Below, piece after piece: positions 55,939-64,000 of a stretch of DNA of 64,000 bases. The notes beneath the pieces are model-generated. The model was not told the DNA's origin. It was given only the letters and a program-made list of their open reading frames with translations, and searched no databases. The DNA is taken from contig QCXZ01000041.1 of the NCBI GenBank assembly GCA_025024175.1, forward strand, positions 4,707,786-4,771,785, written 5' to 3'. Numbering within the stretch: position 1 is the stretch's first letter; every line of letters starts with the position of its first letter. The position numbers and the translations under genes were made by a program. This stretch comes from Rhyzopertha dominica. Its lineage: Eukaryota; Arthropoda; Insecta; Coleoptera; Bostrichidae.

Positions 55939-57015
55939 ATGACTAGAGGAAAAGCTGTTGATCCGAACATTCGTTCAATTATTATTCGTTTATCTAAATC
56001 TGGCAGATCTAATGCAGAAATTGGTCAGTTATTAGGGTTGTCAAAATACAGTGTTCGCAACGTAGTGCAGTTATTCAAATCAAGCAATAATGTCGAGCCT
56101 AAACAGAGGTATGTGAAAAAAAGTGTACTTACTGATACTGATCGGAGGGCGTTGAAACGAATAATTAAACAGAACAAGAGGGCAAACTACAGTCAACTAA
56201 ACACACTTTGGAGTGATGCGGTAGGAAGACATGTTTCAAGATCCACCTGTCACCGGGAAGCACAAAGATTGGGATTTGGAACTTACAAGGTAATTTTTTT
56301 TTAACTTTTGAAATGTTTTCAACAAAATTTGTTTTTATTGTCTAATCCAAGGAAATGCCACTGTTAACAACGCAACAAAAGAAAATCGGTTGAAGTGGGC
56401 AAAAAAACATAGAACTTGAAGTCCTGAACAATGGAACAATGTACATTGGAACGACGAGTCTAGATTTGAAGTTTATGTAGGTGACAGTGGCGGCAGGGTT
56501 ATTCGGCATAAAAATAAAATTTATCATCCAGATTGTTTGAAGTGAAAAGTTAAATTTCGAGCATCTATTATGGTGTGGGGATCAATGTCTGCAAGAGAAG
56601 TAGGAAAATTAAATTTCATTGAGGGCACTGTGAACACCGAAAAATATGTTAATATCTTANGTGAATCNTTGCTACNCACTAGGGACGAGTCATTGACGTC
56701 AGGAAATGATGTTGTTTTTCAACAAGATGGCGTTGCATGTCATGTATCCAAAAGATCTTTACAGTGGNTCACCGACAACAGTANTCCCCTTTTAAAATGG
56801 GTATCCAGTAGTCCTGACCTTTCTCCTATCTCTTTGGCACATTATGAAAAAACAACTGCGCGCAACTCCTGCCGAGGTCGATTCCCGAATTAAGGCATAA
56901 ACTTAAATTTATATGGGATAAGTTCATACCACAAGATTGCCAGAATTTAGTGAATACAATGCCGAGAAGAATAACCGCTGTCATAAAAAATAAAGGCGAT
57001 GTTACTCAATGGTAG
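55939..57015 (+). pseudogene. Tc1-like transposase (DD34E type) with an intron, catalytic Glu deleted
   Basis: ATG at 55939 opens a Tc1-type DNA-binding half (IIIRLSKSGRSNAEIGQLLG.., RALKRIIKQNKRANYSQL.., RSTCHREAQRLGFGTYK) up to a splice donor at 56290. After a 62-bp GT..AG intron (56290-56351) the catalytic half reads EMPLLTTQQK, NRLKWAKKH, WNDESRFEV (first Asp), IMVWGSMSA, VFQQDG (second Asp) and SSPDLSPI. The block that should continue with the catalytic Glu instead reads SLWH, consistent with loss of about five bases that removed Glu and shifted frame. The tail (KFIWDKFIPQDCQNLV, MPRRITAVIKNKG) resumes in another frame to the stop at 57013-57015. Stops at 56417-56419 and 56543-56545 and five Ns add further damage. 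TIRs were not found. Confidence 0.8.
56290..56351 (+). other. Candidate intron in the Tc1-like transposase
   Basis: ACAAG|GTAATTTTTTTTT at the 5' edge and TCTAATCCAAG|GAAATG at the 3' edge, with a branch-like CTAAT eight bases before the end. Its removal joins GTYK to EMPLL in frame, as in intronless relatives. Confidence 0.6.
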
Positions 57016-57594
57016 CCTTTGAAGAAATAGATTAAGTCAGTTGTTTGTAACTCAGGTTTTCTCATGATTTGCTTCAACTTGGTAGTTAAGTAGAAATATA
57101 ATGTTTGAATTAGACAAATGCAGGAATAATTGATCAACTGGGAAATGTTTCAAAAGTTGTGGTGAAAAATAATTAAATATCTGTTTTATAATAGCATTAC
57201 AACTCCTGTCCATTAAATACAAAAAATTAAAAAAAAACGCTGCAAATTGAATTAATACTTCTACATCCAATTGTTAAAATGACATTTACGTTTTTATTTC
57301 TTATACTGTACGATTAGTAATCAGATTTTGAGCATTTTGTCTCTCAACACATTTTTTCTAAGACAAAGTCCTCGTGATATTAGCAAAAATATATAAATTT
57401 TAAAATCGGTTTTTGTTTTCAAATACCTCGAAAATTATTAACTTAACAAAAAAATTATAAGAGTGCTTTCTGATCAGAAACTTGATTTTTTATATAATAC
57501 CAACGGAAAAACCGTTTTCTTTAAGTGACGCTTTTTTGCTAATATCTTCTAAACAGTTTGCTGCACCAAAAATTTATAAGAGCGAATAATACTC

Positions 57595-58012
57595 ACTTAT
57601 AATACCACAAGAGCTTCAAAATTATCGGGTATTTCCCGATAGGTTCGTTGCAAACAAATAAAGTCGTCAAGTTTTTCAGGTTAAAAAATCACGAGCGCTC
57701 GTGATTTTTTAACCTGAAAAACTTGACGACTTTATTTGTTTGCAACGAACCTTGAGGGAAATGCCAGATAATTTTGAAGCTCGTGTGGTATTCGGGGGAT
57801 TATTTTTCCGATTTTTCTCCAATTTTCACAATTGAATTCAACCTGTCAGTTTGACGTGTGGTTAATTTGACTGGATCATGTTTTGTTTTTTATATATAGC
57901 AACTACCAGAGAAAATAATCAAAAAATTATCAGTATAATACCATGTAGGTTGTACCACGTGACGTCGAATGGTGCAATTCTATTGGTCGATATTTGGGTC
58001 GGAAAAATAATC
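57595..58012. mobile_element. 418-bp insertion absent from the other repeat copy
   Basis: Copy 1 reads continuously where copy 2 is interrupted after ACTC (57594) and resumes at GCAGTTATACTACTA (58013). The insertion begins ACTTATAATACC, holds the large palindrome in its left half and ends GGTCGGAAAAATAATC. It has no coding potential. Only about two bases are shared at the joints, so a target duplication cannot be defined. Confidence 0.7.
57601..57792. repeat. 192-bp near-perfect palindrome (foldback)
   Basis: Arms of 96 bases meet without a spacer between 57696 and 57697 (ACGAGC|GCTCGT). The inner 56 bases of each arm (57641-57696 and 57697-57752) are exact complements; the outer 40 differ at a few positions. 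The outer ends are AATACCAC / GTGGTATT. It would form a very stable cruciform or hairpin. Confidence 0.95.
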
Positions 58013-58399
58013 GCAGTTATACTACTAATCGTATACCAAAACGAAAAGAATATAAAAAAATAAAAATTTGCAAAAAGGGTAGTTACCCCCCAATTTCGCC
58101 CTCTTCCCGATATCCTACTTACCCCACAAGCAATAGGTCGCTTTGGATAGTTGAGATTTATACGTTTGCCAAATTTTAAGTTCATATATTTAGTCTTTCG
58201 AAAGTTATCGTGTATAAAAACAAAACCACAGACACACAGACAAGAATTTTTTTGCTCAAATTATGTTTTTTGCGTGCTCGGCCATTTTAAAGCGAATGAG
58301 CAAATAAAAATTTTTGAAAATTTTTTTCGCGATACAATACTTCCCATCCGTTGGATGTAGAAGTAATTGCAAATGAACCAATTGAAATGGGACTGGGCT

Positions 58400-58970
58400 C
58401 GTAATATGGTATCCAATTTATGAATATCAAAGAAACGGCAATGAGAAAGTTCTACCTAAATTCTTAAAATTTCTTTCCTACATTCACGATGGAGTCTATC
58501 CTCAACAAGGGTATAGCCACAAAATTCTCTAGAGCAGATTTCAGCTTCCCTCACAAAAAGAACAGCGCCATACTATCATCAATTAAAATTATTGAACAAT
58601 ATAAACAACGTGGTTGACTGTGAAATGATTCTGAGTAGTATTTTCTTCTTGGTACCTAGGGCAACAACTAGAAAACATTTAACTTTTTACTGTTCTTTCA
58701 GCAGAACAAATGTACTGCTTAGATCTCCAATATCAATAATGTGTAGTAGTAGTAATAACTTTAACACGGTATCTGACATTTGTGACAAACTATGAAACTG
58801 TCAAACAAATCTATTGCAACAGACGTCATATACCGTTAATTTTGTTTAATGTTCAATTAATGTAGCATGTTGGATTATTTATGTTGTATGGATACTTAAG
58901 CTTCCAAAAGCTTGTCCTATTTTGGACAAATCTGTATGGACAATAAAGCTTTATTATTATTATTAAAGTT
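58400..58970 (+). mobile_element. CR1/Jockey-type LINE, C-terminal part and 3' end
   Basis: Reads KFLKFLSYIHDGVYPQQGYS, KLLNNINNVVDCEMIL, FLVPRATTRKHLTFYC and SRTNVLLRSPISIMCSS, ending at 58793-58795. This is the same C-terminal layout as in the 10.3-kb LINE (LKLLSFKLDGVFPSRG..FVVPRVSART). The 3' UTR ends AATAAAGCTTTATTATTATTATT, a triplet-type tail. One frame change near 58500-58550. Confidence 0.8.
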
Positions 58971-59944
58971 TTTAACTTTTCCTACGTTCGTTGTGGGTGA
59001 GAATACTGCTCACTTGCATTTTATGAATAGTACCTAAGTATCTATAGTAGGTAAACCCTTCTAGGTACAATCAACTTATTATTTTCAAAATTAAAGGTGG
59101 TTGCCTGAAAATATCCGCGTTTTCAGCTTCCTGGTCGCGGAGTGAACGTACCCCGGTTGGTTTTATTCACTGGTATCGCGGTAGGCAGGTGTATACCGTG
59201 ACGTACATCAAGCATTTCGGTTGAAGCAGGTGTTGCACGTTTCGCGGGCTCATTCAACCGTTCCCGAGTTGGTACTTAAACTACAATACGACGTGCAATA
59301 TTATGGCAATTCGTTTTAGCCAACGGCCCTACTGTTTACCGCTGAAATATGAGACGTGTCACAGGGAAAAGGTTGCGAGAAATACCGGCCTGCAAGAATT
59401 CCACAGCGATAAGTATTTTTCTGCAGAGCGAGGTTCAGTTCGCAGACTTTGATTGAAGTCCAGCGAAATGGTTTCCAGCTGTGTGCTTTATAACTTCAAA
59501 AAATTCAATACATATATTTCCAGCAAACTTAAAAAATACAGGCTGCAGAATTTAAAGCAAAATTATGTGCCATTTTGAAGACAAATGAATTCCAACTCGT
59601 TCAGAAGTTATTTAAAAAAAAGATGAAAATTGTCATTTTTTAAATTTTGCACTAACTTTTTTATTAAAAATTGTTTTAACAAACTTTAAATGATTTTTAT
59701 AAGCTTTCAAATGCTCTTATTTTCAATTGTTTACGTTCAGCAGTTTTCAAGATATATGCATAAAAATCTATTTTTCTTATGGACACCATATTGGATTTTT
59801 TCATGTTCAGATTCAACTATTTTTTTATTAATTTGATGTGCCACATGGTTTAGTTTAGAATTAATTTTCATTACTAAACAAATGTATTTGACAGTTCTTT
59901 GAACTGCTTGTTTGTGTACCATCTTCAATTCGCAATCATTCGAA
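58971..59944. other. No gene recognised; GC-richer patch 59100-59450
   Basis: No open frame of interest in the patch; single-copy-looking DNA. Confidence 0.4.
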
Positions 59945-61054
59945 ATGGCTGAACAGTTTCCATAGGTCAAAAGTACGACATTTTTTGTTCTTAAATTCGT
60001 TGTAACAAAAATGCTGTACTGGCTCAAGTTAAATACTTAAATCAGTTTCCCGAAAGAAGACAACCATGTTGGAAGACGTACCAACGTTTAGACAGGAGTT
60101 TAACAAACTACAGTGCATTTTCAAAAAAAGATCTTAAACATGCTATTAATCCTCTGAATATTGACAATCAAAGAGAAGAATTAGTTTAATTAGAAAGCAT
60201 TGCTGTGAATCCTAACATCTCCGTAAGGCGAATTGAAACTGAAACATTAGTTTCCAAATTTAGCACATCTCGCATTTTAAAGAGACATCGATATTGTCCG
60301 TACGTTTACAATATCAGTCAGACACTTTTTTTAATTGATCAGGAATGCCACTTGGAATTTAGCAGGTGGTAGTGTGACAACTGGAAGCTGATTATAGCTT
60401 GTATAAATATTTTATGGTTAGACGAAGCTAGTTTTTCGAATGTTGGCCTTTTTAATTGCAAAACACCCACTTCTGGTCCAAAGATAACCCAGATTTGATC
60501 ATTGGAAAGCGAAATAGCATCGTTTTGGATATAATGTATGGTGCGGAATTATGAATAACCGAATTATTGGACCCATTTTATACCACGGAATCTTAACCAG
60601 CCAAAGATATCTAGATTTTTTGAGAAATACAATAGAAGACGTTTTAGGTGAGCTACCTTTAATTGTAAATGCAAGGATGTGGTTTCAGGAAGATGGCTCA
60701 CCTGTGCATAATTCTCAGACTGTTTAAAATTACTTAAATCAGCGTTTCTATGGTAGAACTATAACAACGCGCGGAAATATGCGTTGTCCTCCTAGATCGC
60801 CGGATCTAACTCCTTTAGACTTCTTTCTCTGGGGATACTTAGAAAATAAGTTATACATTGATAGAAGGGCATTAAAGAAAGTAATCAAAAGCGTAAAACA
60901 GAGATGTCAAAAATGTATTAAACAAATGGCAGATTATTTGAGCATTATTTGTAACCGTTTGAACATACCTCCTGTATTAATTATTAATGTAATTGATTTT
61001 AATTGTTTTAAATTTGCTTTTGCCTCTCAAGATTTTCAGATCTATTATTTATGA
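59945..61054 (+). pseudogene. DD41D mariner-like transposase relic, distinct subfamily
   Basis: Starting near an ATG at 59954, frames with stops give YLNQFPERRQPCWKTYQRL, ESIAVNPNISVRRIETETLV, SRILKRHRYCPY (DNA-binding half), WLDEASFSNVGLF (first Asp), NRIIGPILYHGIL, MWFQEDGSPVHN (second Asp) and RSPDLTPLDFFLWGYLENKLY (third Asp). Counting the in-frame stop, 41 positions separate the last two acids. The overall plan equals that of the 34.9- and 52.3-kb elements, but the sequence is clearly different, so this is another lineage of the same superfamily. The last 91 codons (60779-61054) are open. TIRs not found. Confidence 0.8.
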
Positions 61055-61350
61055 TTTATTATTTCTATTTCTTGTACATTTTGTGTTTGTGTATGATTGT
61101 TAATGTTTCCTTTGGCAAATATTATTTAGTTTGCTTTGTTGTCTTTTACTACAACTTAACCTAATTTTGTAAATAAAAATTTGTATGTCGAATCCATAAA
61201 ATTAAATAGATACACAGGCAATTGGTTTTCCAAAGCACAGTATACTTAGATGAATATTTGAAACAATAAATTCCTTTTAGTAATGCAAATTAATTCTAAA
61301 CTATGTCATGTCATGTAAATTTTAATTTGTACGAGCTCGTGCATTTTTAG

Positions 61351-61754
61351 GATTATGCTTAAATACCTTGAAAAAGGTGGACTATGCAAGACTCGTCATT
61401 GGTTTTAAAAAGAATATCCCACACTACCTGGTGTTCAACGGCCGATATGATCAACGCTTTGTCAAAAGGTTACAGCATTTTTTAGAAAGCCCTGCAGTCG
61501 CTGGCGATAAGAAGAAGAAATCAAAAGTGGCTCACGAGACCAGATGTCTATTAAAGGATTTAAACGACATGCTAACTGTCTTCTGGCCTGTCATACCAGA
61601 TCAGATCAATAGTGCCAATAAATCGATACATCAAGAAACCATTGAACTTCGAACGGTAATTGATCCTTTGAATTTGCTTTCAGATTTTTTGATGCCAAAG
61701 AGAGAAATCTTTGATGAATGTGTCATGTCCAGTGGGATGAATGATGAAAATTAG
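61351..61754 (+). CDS. Candidate terminal exon of an unidentified host gene
   Basis: An acceptor-like GCATTTTTAG precedes 61351, after which the frame is open for about 134 codons to TAG at 61752-61754. The peptide is lysine-rich, charged and non-repetitive: LKKVDYARLVIGFKKNIPHY, FNGRYDQRFVKRLQHFLES, a KKKKSK basic patch, HETRCLLKDLNDMLTVFWPV, and an acidic C-terminus. Composition and length are unusual for this A+T-rich background and no mobile-element motif is present. The upstream exon or exons are not recognisable in the window. I cannot name the family. Alternatives: an exon-like chance frame, or part of an unknown element. Confidence 0.5.
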
Positions 61755-63399
61755 CCTAATTAGCCCATGGCCATTGCCATCCTACAATATTATATCCAAT
61801 AATTAATACAGTACCATTCATTTTAATATTTATTCTGAAGTAGCAGAACTGCTGTTCAACATAGGAAGGATAAGTCCAATTTAAAGTATTGTACTACGAA
61901 TACAACCAAGCACTATTCCACGTAGGTAAAGTCTTTTAATACACATTTATGGCGCAGGATGCATTGATCGAATTAACAAACACATTCTTATCACACTATC
62001 GCAGCGTCACGGTCGCACATCTGTCTAGAGTCACAATTTAGGTCAATTTCCATTTATAAAATTAAAACATACGCTTTTTCTAATTCAATCAGACAACGAT
62101 GTGGGTACGACAAAAAATTAATCCATTAAACGCCCATTCAATCAACATTAGGACCATCAACAGAGCGCTTGTTTCTGTACAGAGTGTTGAACTTCAAACA
62201 TTGTTGCGCAGCAGAGAAAGAAACACATATGTATACAATAAGTTTTTGCGGAACTAACTTTGCAATTTAAAAGTACTCAGCATTATGTTCTAACTATTTT
62301 AGTTATGCATCAAGTAAGGCCAGGGAGGCAGAGTATCTAAGGAAAATTTACTCTCGGTTTTGTTTTAGTGTGTAAGAATTCTAGTACGATTTAATATATT
62401 TGGTCGAAGGTAAAAAAACGATGAAACATTTCCTGATGCGTTATCGTCTTTTGTTTGCGCATTATTTTAAATTGGGCTATGAAAGTTCTTCAACATGAAT
62501 TAGTACTCGAAATCCCTATTCAAAAATTAATGATAAGAGCTGCTAGCGGTAGAAGGTTGTTCTGAGAACTTCGAATATTACATCACAGGAATCAAACCGA
62601 CCTGTTCCAAAATTTTTTCGAATTTGTTTGTACTGAAACACCTGGAATACGAATTTATTATTTATTCCAAGAACTCTTTGAACCTCTCCATCTCTGAATA
62701 AATAATATACTTCATGAAGCTGGAACACTGCAGTATCTGAGCCATAAGCGGGTTCCAAGACCAAAACAAACAAGGCTCAAAACATTTGAAATGGATGGNT
62801 ACAGAGCTTGACTTTTTCTTTATTCAACATTGGAGAAGATCCAAATCTTAGTGTCTTAGGGTTAGAACGCGTTTAGCGTTCCATACTCCTGATGATGCCA
62901 TTTACAAGGGCGGACGAAACGTCGACCTTATTCCAAAAATAGACGCGGTCTAATGCAAAAAGACTAAGAATTTTGGCCGAGAAAGCTTACGTTCTTACAT
63001 GGGAGAAGATTGTCACCAGCTGTTGAGTTCGAGAAAAAAACTTAGTTTGCGGAATTGTTTTATAAACAATCTATTGGCTATAGAGAAGTTTCACACACAG
63101 TCTTCAGCTTAAAACTTTCTGGCCTCTGTAGGAAAAGTTCTAGTTTACTTCATAGAATAAAATATCAAATCTCTAAAATGCAACCCACCCAAGCGACTGA
63201 CCAATGGAAAAATATTTTGAAAACTAAATGGAATGAACTTTCCTGGCACGTAATCACAGTTAATTACCACGATAATTAGCTTTTTTGGGTTGTAATTAGC
63301 TATTGGTCGCCAGAATCGGGCCACCACATCGAATTTTGCCCTGAATCTCACACGATGGCGTTCAGCAGCGTTACATGTGATTAATTTTGATGTATATTG
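61755..63399. other. No gene assigned; retroelement 3'-end motif near 62887
   Basis: CTCCTGATGATGCC..GGACGAAACGTC at 62885-62924 resembles the motifs at 6378, 13433 and 21124 and is preceded by a 6-bp hairpin GAACGC/GCGTTC (62867-62883). The open stretch 62773-62543 on the minus strand (76 codons) looks protein-like, but the plus strand across it also reads coherently and neither can be identified. N at 62799. Confidence 0.4.
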
Positions 63400-63490
63400 T
63401 CTTGGTGGTCCAGTGGTTAGCACATTTGAATAACAATTAAGAGGTCCCGGGTTCGATACCCAGTCAAAACTGGCAATGCTTTTTCAATAA
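63400..63490 (+). mobile_element. tRNA-derived SINE, copy 2
   Basis: A-box TGGTCCAGTGG at 63406-63416 and B-box GGGTTCGATACC at 63449-63460, with the body AAACTGGCAATGCTTTTTC shared with 16118-16290. The B-box is better preserved than in copy 1. No cloverleaf can be drawn (no anticodon stem), so it is not a tRNA gene. Confidence 0.75.
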
Positions 63491-64000
63491 AGTATTATAT
63501 TGGGCTGCTAATCCAATAACTTTCCCGGATTCGTAGAACAGATAGAAACGTAATAATAACAAGTCTGTTAGAAGTATTTCGATTTAAATATCAGTTTTCT
63601 TGAATCGAAAACGCCTTTTGACCATTTCGCGTAAAAATAACTGCAAATCATTTTAATGTCTATCCACAGTTGTTTTGGTTACTCGTAATTTCGTAAATCG
63701 AATTGTCCGCAGCCGTATCCGTCATCGACTTCTCAAGTGTGACGCCCTGTATATATAAGCAACCCGGTTCAGAAATTTCATATGCAAATTAAACGCGGCC
63801 AACCACGATTATTCCGGCCGTTGCGGCCGCACAAATTATGTCATTAGTGTCTGCCAAGGTTGCCGACTGATTAGCACACAAAAGTGTAGGTACGATTCGG
63901 ATTAGCGCTCTCATTATCGGAATTTGTGGCTCGAAAGGTCTAGGCGCGCGAACGCTCATATAGGTATTAAACCGACATACGGGCATAACAGACAGGTGGA
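63491..64000. other. No gene recognised; GC-rich end 63780-63960
   Basis: GACGCCCTGTATATATAAG near 63740 resembles an IS630-type TA-flanked terminus or a TATA region. The last 200 bases are CpG-rich (CCGGCCGTTGCGGCCGC) with no credible frame; possibly regulatory. Confidence 0.35.

Larger units (their letters stand above)
57240..58370 (-). repeat. Dispersed repeat with inverted ends, copy 2, carrying an insertion
   Basis: TTCTACATCCAA at 57259-57270 and its reverse complement at 58351-58362 are the ends. The sequence matches 13635-14430 in opposite orientation except for an extra block at 57595-58012. Similarity by eye is clear along the whole length, with many substitutions, so the family is old. 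Confidence 0.75.

Noticed and set aside
62543..62773. 76-codon protein-like frame on the minus strand
   Set aside because: The opposite strand also reads coherently over the same bases and neither can be identified; coding strand undecidable.
63406..63480. A tRNA gene at 63.4 kb (and at 16.1 kb)
   Set aside because: A- and B-box are present, but no anticodon stem or acceptor stem can be drawn and the following sequence is shared between copies, as in a SINE.

Overview
This is a eukaryotic, A+T-rich, repeat-dominated stretch, almost certainly from an insect. The support is indirect: every recognisable protein belongs to arthropod-typical mobile elements, introns are short (61, 62 and 136 bp) with GT..AG ends, and there is a short TTAGG tract. 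I see no bacterial or organellar features, no rRNA and no functional tRNA gene. No complete host gene is visible. Three short open stretches with splice-like edges (37602-37963 minus, 41299-41362 minus, 61351-61754 plus) are the only candidates for host exons. The order of insect cannot be fixed from the sequence.

Layout. 1-9 kb: a minus-strand RTE-like LINE running off the left edge, a GC-rich island, a 5'-truncated RNase H LINE with perfect 10-bp target-site duplications (3701-5277), an internally deleted mariner (5545-6259), and a second minus-strand RTE-like LINE relic (7380-8423). 10.1-13.2 kb: a broken gene for a KRBA2-like integrase that keeps two spliceosomal introns and is split by a CR1/Jockey-type LINE. 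13.6-21.2 kb: a repeat also present inverted at 57-58 kb, an IS630-like transposase scrap, a tRNA-like SINE, degenerate satellite, and a Penelope-like relic. 21.9-23.2 kb: a non-autonomous hAT element with a BED-finger relic, whose right end is duplicated around a satellite monomer. 24.5-24.9 kb: a THAP-like finger relic.

26.9-36.5 kb is a mosaic: a 533-bp LINE segment occurs twice in direct orientation around a 1.26-kb composite that recurs at 31.9 kb, then an IS630-like relic, a minus-strand LINE and a DD41D mariner-like element. 39.4-40.8 kb is a TIR element with a perfect 8-bp duplication. 42.1-43.4 kb is a full-length mariner (DD34D) with an unbroken frame but an altered first catalytic residue.

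44.0-48.4 kb holds the best-preserved element: a complete Ty3/Gypsy retrotransposon of the CsRn1 type, with identical 155-bp LTRs, a tRNA-Trp primer site, gag and pol open, and a canonical A AAA AAC slippery heptamer followed by a hairpin in the gag-pol overlap. 51-58.4 kb: three tandem satellite units, LINE scraps, a second DD41D copy, a Tc1-like element with an intron, and the inverted repeat copy carrying a near-perfect palindrome. 58.4-64 kb: LINE tail, a different DD41D relic, a candidate terminal exon and a second SINE copy.

There are no operons or co-acting genes here. The relationships are those of nested insertion and decay, and they allow relative dating: the Gypsy element is very young, the mariner fairly young, and the PLE, IS630-like and RTE pieces old.
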